Shown here: in pieces, positions 15,284-24,062 of the stretch
Position numbering within the stretch: position 1 is the stretch's first letter
How the letters are laid out: each line of letters opens with the position of its first letter
Source of the DNA: Candidatus Pacearchaeota archaeon
Lineage (GTDB): Archaea; Nanobdellota; Nanobdellia; Pacearchaeales; GW2011-AR1
NCBI GenBank assembly: GCA_018303855.1
Contig: JAGVXI010000006.1
Location: 1 to 64,000 of the forward strand
DNA: 64,000 nt
Direction of reading: 5' to 3'
Notes under the pieces: model-generated
Told to the model about the DNA's origin: nothing
Database searches by the model: none
What the model saw: only the letters and a program-made list of their open reading frames with translations
Position numbers and translations under genes: made by a program

Positions 15284-16795
15284 ATGGCGAACAGAAAAAA
15301 GGATAAAGACAACAGCAAAAGAATAAACCAGGAAAAAAATGATAGTGTAAATCAGGATAAAGCAACATTTAACATTTCAAAATATAAAAATTTTAGCGAG
15401 TGGTACACTGAAATTCTTAAAAAAGCAGAGATTGTAGATATAAGATATAATATCAAAGGTTTTCTTGTTCACCAACCATGGAGTGTTTTGGCTGTTGAAA
15501 AAATGTATAGGCAAATAGAAAAGGCACTTCAGAAAAAAGGGCATCTGCCATATTTTTTTCCAACACTAATTCCTGAATCCAACTTAAAAAAAGAAGCATC
15601 GCATATAAGCAAATTTACCCCAGAGGTCTTTTGGGTAACGCATGGAGGTAACACAAAATTCGAAGAGAGATTAGCATTAAGGCCGACTAGTGAAACAGCC
15701 TTTTACCAGATGTTTTCTTTATGGATTAGAAGTTATAAAGATTTGCCGTTTAAAACTTATCAAAGAGCGCAAGTGTTCAGGCATGATACAAAAGCAACGC
15801 GCCCATTATTAAGGGACAGGGAATTTTACTGGATAGAGTCGCATTGCGCACATGCAACAGAAAAAGATGCTATTAACCAGGTTAGAGAGGATATGGAAAC
15901 AACAAAAGAAGTTTTGCATGATATTTTTGGTTTGCCATTTATATTTTTTGAAAGACCTATTTGGGATAAATTTCCAGGAGCAGCAAGAACATTCGCTGCA
16001 GATGTGCTAAACCCAGATGGAAAATTAGTACAACAACCTTCAACTCACTTAATAAGCAGAGAATTTTCAAAAGCCTTCGATGTAAAATTTAAAGACAAAG
16101 ACAGCAAAGAGAAATATGCATTTCTAACCTGTTATGGTCCTGCAATTTCAAGAATACTTGCGTCTGTAATAATTGTTCATGGAGATAATAAGGGGCTTAA
16201 ATTTCCCTGGCACATAGCCCCAAAGCAAGTTGTAATAACAACTATTGGAAATGATAAATTAACAAAAAACAAGGCAGAACAATTAAAACAAAGATTAGAA
16301 GAAGCTGGAGTAGATACCATCATAGATAACTCTGACGCACGACCTGGGGAGAAATTTTATTTTTGGGAGATGAAAGGAGTCCCATTAAGGATAGAGCTGG
16401 GTAAAAACGAAATTAAAAGCAAAACTTTAATGATATTTAGGCGGGACATTAATAAGAAAGATAAAATAAACGAGTCAGAATTAATAGAGTATATCAAAAA
16501 AACTTCCAAACAATATAATGATAACCTATTCAAGTCCGCAGATGATTTATTTAAGGATAGGATAGTTGATGCAAAATCTCCTGAAGAAGCAAAAGCTGCA
16601 ATAGAAACCGGCAAAATTGCAAGATGTAATTTTTGTTCAACAAATAGCGATGGAATTCAATGCGCAGAGATTGTTGAAAAAGAAATTAACGCTGAGGTGC
16701 GTGGAACAAAATTTGAAAAAGAAAAGCCAAAGGGGAATTGTGTGTTCTGTAAAAAACCAGCAAAAGAGGTTGTGTACATAGGCAGAAGTTATTAA
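15284..16795 (+). CDS. proS: Prolyl-tRNA synthetase, archaeal/eukaryotic type
   Basis: 503 residues with class II motifs in SVLAVEKMYRQIEKAL, RPTSETAFYQMFSLWIRSYKDLPFKTYQRAQVFRHDTKATRPLLRDREFYWIESHCAHA and the HIAPKQVVI anticodon-binding domain. The C-terminal zinc domain (RCNFCSTNSDGIQC...GNCVFCKKPAKEVVYIGRSY) and the terminal Tyr are features of the archaeal form. No bacterial-type editing insertion is present. The first ~30 residues are a Lys/Asn/Asp-rich extension. Confidence 0.96.
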   Translation: MANRKKDKDNSKRINQEKNDSVNQDKATFNISKYKNFSEWYTEILKKAEIVDIRYNIKGFLVHQPWSVLAVEKMYRQIEKALQKKGHLPYFFPTLIPESNLKKEASHISKFTPEVFWVTHGGNTKFEERLALRPTSETAFYQMFSLWIRSYKDLPFKTYQRAQVFRHDTKATRPLLRDREFYWIESHCAHATEKDAINQVREDMETTKEVLHDIFGLPFIFFERPIWDKFPGAARTFAADVLNPDGKLVQQPSTHLISREFSKAFDVKFKDKDSKEKYAFLTCYGPAISRILASVIIVHGDNKGLKFPWHIAPKQVVITTIGNDKLTKNKAEQLKQRLEEAGVDTIIDNSDARPGEKFYFWEMKGVPLRIELGKNEIKSKTLMIFRRDINKKDKINESELIEYIKKTSKQYNDNLFKSADDLFKDRIVDAKSPEEAKAAIETGKIARCNFCSTNSDGIQCAEIVEKEINAEVRGTKFEKEKPKGNCVFCKKPAKEVVYIGRSY

Positions 16796-16852
16796 TGTTG
16801 ATTCAAAGAATTTTAAAGTAAGATTTATAAATAGGAATATTAACAAACTTTT

Positions 16853-17188
16853 ATGAAATTAGAGAATTTAACAGAAAAACATCTCATAAAAGTCATGGGG
16901 TTGTATGAAAAACATTGCGGATTAGGAAGAGATTTTGCAAATACGATGTTTCAATATCCAGAAACAGTTCTACAAGATTTAAAAAAATATGGGAGAGGGG
17001 AGTATAGAGTAGGCTCAAAATGGGACATGCATTCCAAAATATATTTTGAAACTGATTTTGAAGGTAATGTAGTAGTAAGGTTCAACTCAAATTTTGACCC
17101 AAGAGATAGAAAAGGAAGAGAATATAAAACTGCGGAAAAAGCAGGAGAAAAGTTTGTAGAATCTGTAACACAATACCTTAATCATTGA
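16853..17188 (+). CDS. Unknown soluble protein, 111 residues
   Basis: Not recognised. The sequence is mixed alpha/beta: an N-terminal helical half (LTEKHLIKVMGLYEKHCGLGRDFANTMFQYPETVLQDLKKYG) and a strand-rich second half (SKIYFETDFEGNVVVRFNSNFDPRDRKG). There is no membrane segment or metal motif. A TATA-like TTTATAAATA lies about 25 bp upstream of the ATG, which fits a leaderless transcript and supports the start. Confidence 0.7.
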   Translation: MKLENLTEKHLIKVMGLYEKHCGLGRDFANTMFQYPETVLQDLKKYGRGEYRVGSKWDMHSKIYFETDFEGNVVVRFNSNFDPRDRKGREYKTAEKAGEKFVESVTQYLNH

Positions 17189-17293
17189 TGAATAAAATGT
17201 TGCGATTAAGCTCATACCTTTTTGAGAGCTCATGACTAAAAAATAGAACAAGCACACTTACCAATAACATGATAAGCATTACCTTTATTTTTG

Positions 17294-17395
17294 CTATTCT
17301 TCCTGCTTCATTTCTATATTATTTAATTCATCTTCTAAGCGAAGAGTTAATTCTATTAAAGTAGATAACTCCTGCTCAACAACTACTTTTTCCAT
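17294..17395 (-). CDS. Small acidic protein, 33 residues
   Basis: A short ORF absent from the track: MEKVVVEQELSTLIELTLRLEDELNNIEMKQEE. It is a plausible single amphipathic helix or coiled coil. The start is preceded by AAAAGGAGAAAAAA, a Shine-Dalgarno site (GGAG) at good spacing, which is rare in this genome and is the main support. The remaining DNA from 17396 to 17665 shows no other gene. Confidence 0.4.
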   Translation of the reverse strand: MEKVVVEQELSTLIELTLRLEDELNNIEMKQEE

Positions 17396-17665
17396 TTTTT
17401 TCTCCTTTTGTCATTTTTTGGAAAAAGCCCGTCAATTAAAACACAAGAGAATTCTTTCAAAGCCCTAGAATTATAATCAATCACACCCTCAAAAATTCAG
17501 AGCCAAGAAAGAAAACGCTTGAATTAAATTGAGAGGCTTTTAATTGATGTAGGGTAAACACAGTTAAAAACGCAAGATGCACAATGCCATCTCCTAATAT
17601 TGTGTCTACCAATCATACAATAATAAAGAAAACAGGGTTTTAATATTTTTTGGTTAGCTAAAATA

Positions 17666-18043
17666 TTAGTGCATCCATTTTTCTTTCTGCACTTTCATAT
17701 CACATAACATTCTATTTAATCCAGATAGTATAGTAATAAGCTTACCTCTATCCTTATCAGGTATATCTGATTCATAAAGAATTAATTCTTCACTTAACCC
17801 TTTTTTTGTCCTAGTGACTCCTAACGCATTCCGTTTTTCATTGTAAACTATAGAAAACTTGTCTTCATCTGGTTGATGCGTTTCAGGAATTTCAAGTGCT
17901 TTCTTCTTCTTTAACTCTTGAAATTCGTCGAGACTAACAGGAGATAAAAAACACGGATACTCTGCATCACTATACTTTAGATTTAATGGCAACATGTTAA
18001 TATCTTTATTTCCTCGCTTAAAAAGATTATGGTTTTTTATCAC
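17666..18043 (-). CDS. Unknown protein, 125 residues
   Basis: Not recognised. Soluble and mixed charge (YPCFLSPVSLDEFQELKKKKALEIPETHQPDEDKFSIVYNEKRNALGVTRTKKGLSEELILYESDIPDKDRGKLITILSGLNRML). The track start is a GTG at 18043; an ATG at 17995 (MLPLNLKYS) is an equally plausible start. It sits 44 bp downstream of the DHH-phosphoesterase gene on the same strand and could be read through from the disA operon. Confidence 0.55.
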   Translation of the reverse strand: MIKNHNLFKRGNKDINMLPLNLKYSDAEYPCFLSPVSLDEFQELKKKKALEIPETHQPDEDKFSIVYNEKRNALGVTRTKKGLSEELILYESDIPDKDRGKLITILSGLNRMLCDMKVQKEKWMH

Positions 18044-18087
18044 ACTCTTAACTGACGTAGAACAACCTAGATTAATCCAGCCGGAAA

Positions 18088-19137
18088 CTATTTTGCAAGT
18101 TCTTTTAAACTTTTCCTGAATTTCCCCAAATTTTCAATCCTCATCTGAACGCCAACAGCATTTTCATGCCCGCCCCCAGTAGCCCCATCAATATCCTCAA
18201 TTGATTTTAAAACAGCTTCCCTAATCTTCTCGCCCCTAACTGAAATATTAGCTTTTATTCCTGTAACATAAACAACAACTATAATCTTTTTCGGAAATCT
18301 GTAACTTAATTCATTGGATAAATCAGAGCTTATACTCAAATCCCCCCCATATTGGAAAAACAGTAATTTCCCTCCTTTCTTGTAATGATCTTCTGCCTTA
18401 ATTAAAAGCTTCATATACCTGCCATGAATCTGCCTAAATCGTTTATGCATAGTATAATTTCTTTTATCCTCTTCTAAAATTTCATACGGCATTTTAACCT
18501 GAACTAAAAATTTCAGCATGTTAACCACATTGGTAATTGAATCTTTAAGAGCAAAGCTGAATATCCTTGCAATTTTTCCAATCTGAGAAGTGTAATATAC
18601 ATCAAAAGCATTTTTACTTTCTATTGATAAATCAGCATACTTTTTCGTAAAATCTTCATAAAAATCAGGAAGATGCCTATCTGAAATACATCCTACTACA
18701 GCAAACCAGATATCTTCCTTTTTATTTGCAACCTGATAGCAAAGAAAAGTTGTGGGTTCAGTGCTTTTTTGTTCATTGAGAGTTGGATTGTAGTATTTAA
18801 CTAACTCTGAAAATCTGTTCGCATTTTGAATTTCATGATGATCAATCCACACAATTGGGATATTATATTTTTCAGCTTCTTTTAAAAATTCATCTGCTAC
18901 TAATGGTTTATCCAGAATAAAAATGTAATCAGCTTTTAATTCCTGCACTTTTCTAAAATAGCTTGCATTTAGTTCTGGAAAAGATCTTATCGGCACGCCT
19001 TTTCCTTTTCCAAAAGCTCTTCTCAATAATAAAAAAGAGCACAATCCGTCAGCATCATTGTCAAAAAAGAATAGGGGATTATGGCTCTGCTCTAAATATT
19101 CTCTAATTTCTTTAATTTGTTTTTCTGTAAAACCCAT
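18088..19137 (-). CDS. DHH/DHHA1-family phosphoesterase
   Basis: 349 residues with the DHH-superfamily motifs: FFFDNDADGLCSFLL (motif I, residues ~23-34), VWIDHHEI (motif III DHH) and the C-terminal DHHA1 signature GATGGGHENAVGVQMR. Members are Mn-dependent nucleases (RecJ-like) or phosphodiesterases of small cyclic dinucleotides and nanoRNA. It starts 14 bp after the disA stop on the same strand, making c-di-AMP or pApA hydrolysis a reasonable inference; a RecJ-like nuclease role remains possible. Confidence 0.88.
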   Translation of the reverse strand: MGFTEKQIKEIREYLEQSHNPLFFFDNDADGLCSFLLLRRAFGKGKGVPIRSFPELNASYFRKVQELKADYIFILDKPLVADEFLKEAEKYNIPIVWIDHHEIQNANRFSELVKYYNPTLNEQKSTEPTTFLCYQVANKKEDIWFAVVGCISDRHLPDFYEDFTKKYADLSIESKNAFDVYYTSQIGKIARIFSFALKDSITNVVNMLKFLVQVKMPYEILEEDKRNYTMHKRFRQIHGRYMKLLIKAEDHYKKGGKLLFFQYGGDLSISSDLSNELSYRFPKKIIVVVYVTGIKANISVRGEKIREAVLKSIEDIDGATGGGHENAVGVQMRIENLGKFRKSLKELAK

Positions 19138-19151
19138 TTTTAGTATAGATG

Positions 19152-20306
19152 CTATAATTTTCGTCTTGACATAATTTTATCTTTTAGGCTTTGCAATTCC
19201 TGCTGGAAATATTCTACTAATTCTTTCTTTTTTAATACCTTCATCAAAGCTTCTTCATTTGCATCCAAAAGCTTATCAAGAGTTTTGAATATATCTATTA
19301 AAGATTTTTTATTTGTAATAAGTAAGTTTGTCTTGCTCAAAATCCTCACTCCACTGGGGGATATTGGCTTGTCATGCAATTCACCAAAGAGCAACCTTGA
19401 GATATTTGATGTTTCAAGCAAAAAATCAAAATTCATATTCTTTAAAATGGTTTCAGCCCTTAAATGTTTTTTAGCAAAATAGTCCTTTAAAATTAGCTCT
19501 TTTTCTCTTGAAATATTTTTCATAAGTTCCTTAAGTCTCATGCTTACAATCGCGCCTTCTTTACCCAATTCTACCAAGTATCTTTTAACAATAGATGCAA
19601 CATTGCCAACAATTTCAATTCTCTGCAAAACATTGCTCACATCAGTAATAGTCACCAAATTATTTATTTCCATTATGTTTAGGTTTGCCAAGAGATCATC
19701 ATAAATTTCCCGTTGTTTCTCAAGTATCTGGAGGGTTTCAGCTGCCCTTCTTAAAATTTCAGAACTCTCTTCTAAAACATGGTGTTCGTCTCCATAATAA
19801 ATAGTTATCTTATTCTTTCTTTCAGAAACTGCAATTACAATTGTCTTTATTTGTTTTGCAGCTCTTTCTGCAGCTTTATGCCTTGTACCTGTTTCTCTTG
19901 TAGAAATGTCTATCTTTGGCACAAGAAGAGTGTTAACATAAAGTATTTTTTTAAAATCATTTGAGATAATTATTGCCCCATCCATTTTTGCAAATTCTAT
20001 TAGCCTTTGAGGTGAAAACTTGCAACTTATTTTAAACCCCCCTTCAACAATATCAAAAAGTTTTTCTTTTTCAACAACAATTAATGCCCCCATATTTGCC
20101 CTCAATAAATCGTCAAGTGCAACCCTAATAGCTGTTCCAGGAGCAAGCATTTTTAGTACATCAAGGAAATTAAGTTCTTTTTCTTGTTTCTGGACTTCTT
20201 TTTCCTCGTCTGCCTTTTTCTGCTCAGGCTGCTTAGTTTTTTCATTTTGCCCAGCTTTTTCAATTTGTTCAGAATTTTGAGAAACCGCCTCTGTTTTTTG
20301 TTCCAT
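19152..20306 (-). CDS. disA: DisA-type diadenylate cyclase (c-di-AMP synthase)
   Basis: 384 residues. After a ~45-residue Glu/Lys/Gln-rich N-terminal extension comes the DAC domain with DGA (residues 109-111, AKMDGAIIIS) and GTRHKAAERAAKQ (residues ~140-152; usually GTRHRTAER), then IVIAVSERKNKITIYYG. The following helical linker (RRAAETLQILEKQREIYDDLLANLNIMEINNLVTITDVSNVLQRIE) and LLITNKKSLIDIFKTLDKLLDANEEALMKVLKKKEL tail align in order with the bacterial DisA linker and helix-hairpin-helix region, though the latter is degenerate. The enzyme makes c-di-AMP from two ATP. It forms a probable operon with the DHH gene. Confidence 0.88.
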   Translation of the reverse strand: MEQKTEAVSQNSEQIEKAGQNEKTKQPEQKKADEEKEVQKQEKELNFLDVLKMLAPGTAIRVALDDLLRANMGALIVVEKEKLFDIVEGGFKISCKFSPQRLIEFAKMDGAIIISNDFKKILYVNTLLVPKIDISTRETGTRHKAAERAAKQIKTIVIAVSERKNKITIYYGDEHHVLEESSEILRRAAETLQILEKQREIYDDLLANLNIMEINNLVTITDVSNVLQRIEIVGNVASIVKRYLVELGKEGAIVSMRLKELMKNISREKELILKDYFAKKHLRAETILKNMNFDFLLETSNISRLLFGELHDKPISPSGVRILSKTNLLITNKKSLIDIFKTLDKLLDANEEALMKVLKKKELVEYFQQELQSLKDKIMSRRKL

Positions 20307-20517
20307 GGTTAATAAAATACGTAAAAATATATAAATTTATAGTATTTAAAAATAACACATTTCTTGCTTTTTATATCTTTTCTATAAAAACTTTGAAAAT
20401 TCAGTTGAAGTTATAATAGATATGCGCAAGATTAGTAGGGGGTTATATGGATAAATAAAGTTACAAGCTAGAGTTTAAAACTTGCTTTTCAAGCTGTTAG
20501 ATAATTACCTCTTCCCT

Positions 20518-21432
20518 TTACAAAACTCCCGCAAAAATCAAAGGCAAAGCAATTGTTGCATCACAATAAACATCAACAAATTCAGCATCTTTGGCCATTT
20601 TTCCCCAGCTTATTCCCTCGCGTAAAGGCGCACCACTACTTCCGCCAAGCTCTTGCCTGTCTCCTGTTATTTGCACGCCATAATCAGCCCCTTTTTTTGA
20701 AAATTGCAAAGCCTGCTGAATAAAATTTTTAGGCAAACCGCCTCCAACATAAATAACCCCGTTTTTCTTTGAAGTCCATGCAACATCAATTATTTCTTTT
20801 AAATCACAAAAAACGCGGGCTTCACTTTCTCCTTTTCCGCTTGCTTCTCTACCCCACATCATCAAACCTATGCCAGAATCAGCAATTCCAGGGCAAAAGA
20901 CTGGAATATTTTTCTCCCAACATTTTTTCAAGATTCCTCTGCCAGGACACAACTCCCCGAGCTTCCATAAAAATTCTTTTATACTTCTTATATCTTTTAA
21001 CTGAGCATAATTTTCTTCAAAAAATTCTTCAAGCTCTTCATAAACTTTATTTTGCATTAAGACATTATACATTCTATCAAGCCCCTCTTCATTTAACTTA
21101 ATATCATTTGGTTCATTTTCATAACCATATTTATAATGCTTTTCACCTAAAGATTCAATTAGATCATGTGTTAAAGTAGCTCCTGTTGTAACAAAAACAT
21201 CGACTTTGTCCAGCATATCAATAATTATCTGCTTCATTCCTCCTGGAACCATTGCTCCTGCAACACCAAGAAAAACCTTGCATTCCTCATCCTTAAACAT
21301 ATTTGCCATAATATTAGACGCTTCAGCGATCTTAGATGCTCCAAATCCTACATCATGCATTTGCCCAACTAACTCAGAAACTTTCATGCCATTTTTGATA
21401 TGAATATGCTTGATTTCTTTTAGCTCTTTCAT
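20518..21432 (-). CDS. dys: Deoxyhypusine synthase
   Basis: 304 residues with the family pattern: VFLGVAGAMVPGGMKQIIIDML, VFVTTGATLTHDLIESLGEKHY (NAD-binding), CPGIADSGIGLMMWG and GGGLPKNFIQQA, and the catalytic Lys at about 278 in LREGISWGKMAKDA. It uses spermidine and NAD to convert a Lys of aIF5A to deoxyhypusine. Single gene on the minus strand; aIF5A is not in the window. Confidence 0.95.
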   Translation of the reverse strand: MKELKEIKHIHIKNGMKVSELVGQMHDVGFGASKIAEASNIMANMFKDEECKVFLGVAGAMVPGGMKQIIIDMLDKVDVFVTTGATLTHDLIESLGEKHYKYGYENEPNDIKLNEEGLDRMYNVLMQNKVYEELEEFFEENYAQLKDIRSIKEFLWKLGELCPGRGILKKCWEKNIPVFCPGIADSGIGLMMWGREASGKGESEARVFCDLKEIIDVAWTSKKNGVIYVGGGLPKNFIQQALQFSKKGADYGVQITGDRQELGGSSGAPLREGISWGKMAKDAEFVDVYCDATIALPLIFAGVL

Positions 21433-21532
21433 TTCCTAAAAATTAAGAGCTTGTTTAAAAATCTATGGTTTTAAAAGTGAGTGTCTTGAATATTATAAGA
21501 ATTAATTTAACGACGTTTTTATAATAAGCTTA

Positions 21533-21868
21533 TCAGTGCCTAAAAGAATCTTTCTTCAATCTTTGTTCATGACTCTTAAACCATTTTTCTTCAATATTTT
21601 TTATTAAATCTACTTTATTGTGATTTGCAAAAAGAAGTACACAACAAACTAAATCAGCCATTTCGAATTCGAATTGTTTTCTTATTTCTTCCTCACTAAA
21701 TCTTTTTTGCCTACCTCGTTTAGTTAACATTAAATATTTTTGAGTTAATTCCCCTAATTCTTCTTGAATTTTAAAGATAAACCAATCATTATCGCGATTT
21801 ATACCAAATTCTTTAGAATAACTTTTTGAAACTTCTTCTACCTTTTTTGCTAGTTTATTAATATCCAT
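21533..21868 (-). CDS. MazG-like nucleotide pyrophosphohydrolase
   Basis: The metal-binding pattern of the all-alpha NTP pyrophosphohydrolases is visible: KIQEELGELTQKYLML (EELGE) and EFEMADLVCCVLLFANH (E..D). I prefer the ATG at 21868 (MDINKLAKKVEEV, 111 residues) to the track start, since the extra seven residues add only an unconserved MVSTLFI. Proteins of this size remove non-canonical or excess NTPs; the substrate is unknown. Single gene. Confidence 0.8.
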   Translation of the reverse strand: MDINKLAKKVEEVSKSYSKEFGINRDNDWFIFKIQEELGELTQKYLMLTKRGRQKRFSEEEIRKQFEFEMADLVCCVLLFANHNKVDLIKNIEEKWFKSHEQRLKKDSFRH

Positions 21869-22069
21869 AATAAAAAGAGTGGATACCAATTTTTAAGCTT
21901 TTGCAAGTATAAACCTTTGGGTAGTATGTTCCCACGATTAATTAATATTAAGGATTAATGCCCCCACGAATCCTTTAATCCCCTAGCAACAAATCCCTTC
22001 TTTTAACCGATTTTGAGATATATATTCAAACATCAAAATCTTTTTAAAAGAAAATTACATGAAAAAAAT

Positions 22070-22282
22070 ATGAATAAGTGGACAGAATTGTTTGCGGGTT
22101 TAATCCTTTTAATAGGCGCAATTCTAGTAGCATGGTATTCTCAATTTTGGCCGCCAATTCTTGGCAAAGACTTTAACTTTTGGCATGCTGCATGGACTTT
22201 CCTTAAAGGTGGAATTTTCTGGTTTGTAGTTATGATTGGAGCATTATTCATCCTTTTAGGAATAAGCGATTTAAAAGATTAA
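22070..22282 (+). CDS. Small two-helix membrane protein
   Basis: I use the ATG at 22070 (MNKWTELFAGLILLIGAILVAWY), giving 70 residues; the track start at 22013 adds a basic stretch without support. Two membrane segments are evident: LFAGLILLIGAILVAWYSQF and FWFVVMIGALFILLGISDL, separated by a Trp/Phe-rich loop. No family is recognised. Confidence 0.65.
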   Translation: MNKWTELFAGLILLIGAILVAWYSQFWPPILGKDFNFWHAAWTFLKGGIFWFVVMIGALFILLGISDLKD

Positions 22283-22355
22283 AGAAGCATATTTAATTCT
22301 AAAAGGGGTTTTATTAGCACCCTGTTAAAATTTAATAGTTTGAATAGATATTAAG

Positions 22356-22428
22356 AGTTAGCTAGTTTAATCAAATAATTTTCAGATTAAACTGCAACAG
22401 TTGCACCTTAACACATTAAAAGCTAACT
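22356..22428. ncRNA. Candidate structured RNA: three-way-junction fold in a convergent intergenic region
   Basis: Nested perfect inverted repeats: AGTTAGCT (22356-22363) with AGCTAACT (22421-22428), directly followed inside by AGTTTAATC (22364-22372) with GATTAAACT (22385-22393), then GCAACAGTTGC (22394-22404). Stems P1-P2-P3 abut without gaps, with a 16-nt single strand closing the junction. It lies between two convergent genes. The region is AT-rich, so chance cannot be excluded, and the strand is undetermined. Confidence 0.35.
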
Positions 22429-22519
22429 AATAGTATACCAATTAAGATTATAACCTAGGCAGTAAATTTTGCCATTTTTCAAGTTTTCTTCTTACTAAAA
22501 TAAGAAATAATAAAAAAAT

Positions 22520-22708
22520 TTACTGAAATACTTTAATTAGAGCCCAGATACCGCAAAGCGCAACAACATAGTAAACAACTGAAACCACTGTTGCTCCTGC
22601 CCAACTACCAATCAAAGCTTCAACTGCATTCCACCCTAATTCAGCAAGTCCCCAATTAATAGCTCCAATTGCAGCTAGTACCAAAGCTGTATTCTCATAC
22701 CAACTCAT
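22520..22708 (-). CDS. DUF378-family small membrane protein
   Basis: 62 residues: LVLAAIGAINWGLAELGWNAVEALIGS...VVYYVVALCGIWALIKVF. The AIGAINWGL motif and two-helix layout match DUF378 (YuzA-like) proteins of unknown function. The ATG is preceded by AAAAAGGAGGTTTAAAAA, a clear Shine-Dalgarno site. Single gene. Confidence 0.85.
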   Translation of the reverse strand: MSWYENTALVLAAIGAINWGLAELGWNAVEALIGSWAGATVVSVVYYVVALCGIWALIKVFQ

Positions 22709-22778
22709 TTTTTAAACCTCCTTTTTATTAAGCACTTTTTGTATGCAGATTATAATAAGAAAATATCCTATATAAAGC

Positions 22779-23381
22779 TTATCCTAAATAACTAATAAAG
22801 CTAGATTCAATAATCGCAGCGATAATTAGTAATGGAAGCACAACAAACAAGAAAACTCTTATAGAATTAGAAAAATAATTCAAGAATGCTCGTTTTTTAT
22901 GCTTTGCAAAAACAAAAGTTCCTAACTTTGTTCCCATCCCCAAAGAAATAAAAACAGCTGGCAATTCAAAAATGCCATGTGGCAAAAACTGCCATAATAC
23001 TGAAAATCCCCCTTCATTAACAGCTATTAAAGAGACAAAACCCACCACATAACCGTTAAATACTGCAACAATCACTGGATAAATCCCAAATAAAATTCCA
23101 AAAAACATGCCCAAAAAAGAAGTTTGAATGTTATTCACAAAAATAAATTGTGCCAGCTCAGGGGCGTTCATTCCTTTTGTTTCTTCAATTAATTCTTTTA
23201 AAAAATTTAGGATTAAATCTGAAATCTCTTTTGGAGGGGGCAGTAAAAATGCGAATAAAACAAAAAAGAAAAAAATTCCAATAATCAAATAAAAAAAATC
23301 TTTAGACTCTTTTAAGTATACCCATGATTTAATGTAATTATCTGCAAAAAAATTCCGCTTTATTGTATTTTTTTTAATCAT
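22779..23381 (-). CDS. SpoIIM-family (stage II sporulation protein M-like) membrane protein
   Basis: 200 residues with about five membrane segments and the family motifs NNIQTSFLGMFFGILFGIYPVIVAVFNGYVVGF and LWQFLPHGIFELPAVFISLGMGTKLG. In archaea such proteins are widespread, without sporulation, and of unknown function. It follows the rhomboid gene by 1 bp, completing a tfe-rhomboid-spoIIM operon. Confidence 0.88.
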   Translation of the reverse strand: MIKKNTIKRNFFADNYIKSWVYLKESKDFFYLIIGIFFFFVLFAFLLPPPKEISDLILNFLKELIEETKGMNAPELAQFIFVNNIQTSFLGMFFGILFGIYPVIVAVFNGYVVGFVSLIAVNEGGFSVLWQFLPHGIFELPAVFISLGMGTKLGTFVFAKHKKRAFLNYFSNSIRVFLFVVLPLLIIAAIIESSFISYLG

Positions 23382-23382
23382 T

Positions 23383-24060
23383 TTAGCTAAAATACCTACT
23401 TATCATTGCTGTTTTTCTTTTATATTTCTTTCTTAAGTATATTCCATACACAACTCCAATAATCAGCCCTCCAAAATGCGCAACATTTCCTATTGGAATA
23501 TTTCCTGCTAAAGATATTAGCCACAAAACCACCAAAATTCCAGGACCAGCATATTTCATTTTAATTGGTATTGGAATAAACATTACATAGACAGGCAAAT
23601 TAGGAGTTAGCAAAACAAGCAGACCAATAAGCCCGAATAAAGCACCACTTGCGCCAACAGCATAAACCCCCATGTCAGAAGGAATAAATAGAGCAGATAA
23701 AACAAAAAGAATGCCTGCAAACAAACCTGAAATTAAATAGAGAAAAAAATACCTTCGTTTACCTAAAAGTTTTTCAACTAATGAACCAATAAACAGCAAG
23801 GAGAACATATTAGCAAAGATATGAAAAAAACCTGCATGCATAAACATGCTTGTGAGAAAAGTCCATAGATATTTTCCCTGTAAAATATTTGAAGGTTTTA
23901 AGGCAATATATTCCAAAAACCGCTCATTTGTTGCAATTAAAATAAAAAAAACAATAAAAGCAAGCAGGTTCAATAAAATTAAATTAGTATTCACGCTGAG
24001 ACTATTTCTAAAATATTCAAATGATTGCTTATTCTCCATGTGGCGAGTTCTGTAAACCAT
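23383..24060 (-). CDS. Rhomboid-family intramembrane serine protease
   Basis: Six membrane segments with the catalytic Ser in AVGASGALFGLIGLL (about residue 138) and the catalytic His in NVAHFGGLIIGVVYG; the L1-loop region HAGFFHIFANMFSL (HxxxN-like) is also present. The track start is a TTG at 24066 overlapping the tfe stop; I use the ATG at 24060 (MVYRTRHMENKQ). Rhomboids cleave transmembrane substrates within the bilayer. Substrate unknown. Confidence 0.93.
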   Translation of the reverse strand: MVYRTRHMENKQSFEYFRNSLSVNTNLILLNLLAFIVFFILIATNERFLEYIALKPSNILQGKYLWTFLTSMFMHAGFFHIFANMFSLLFIGSLVEKLLGKRRYFFLYLISGLFAGILFVLSALFIPSDMGVYAVGASGALFGLIGLLVLLTPNLPVYVMFIPIPIKMKYAGPGILVVLWLISLAGNIPIGNVAHFGGLIIGVVYGIYLRKKYKRKTAMISRYFS

Positions 24061-24062
24061 AA

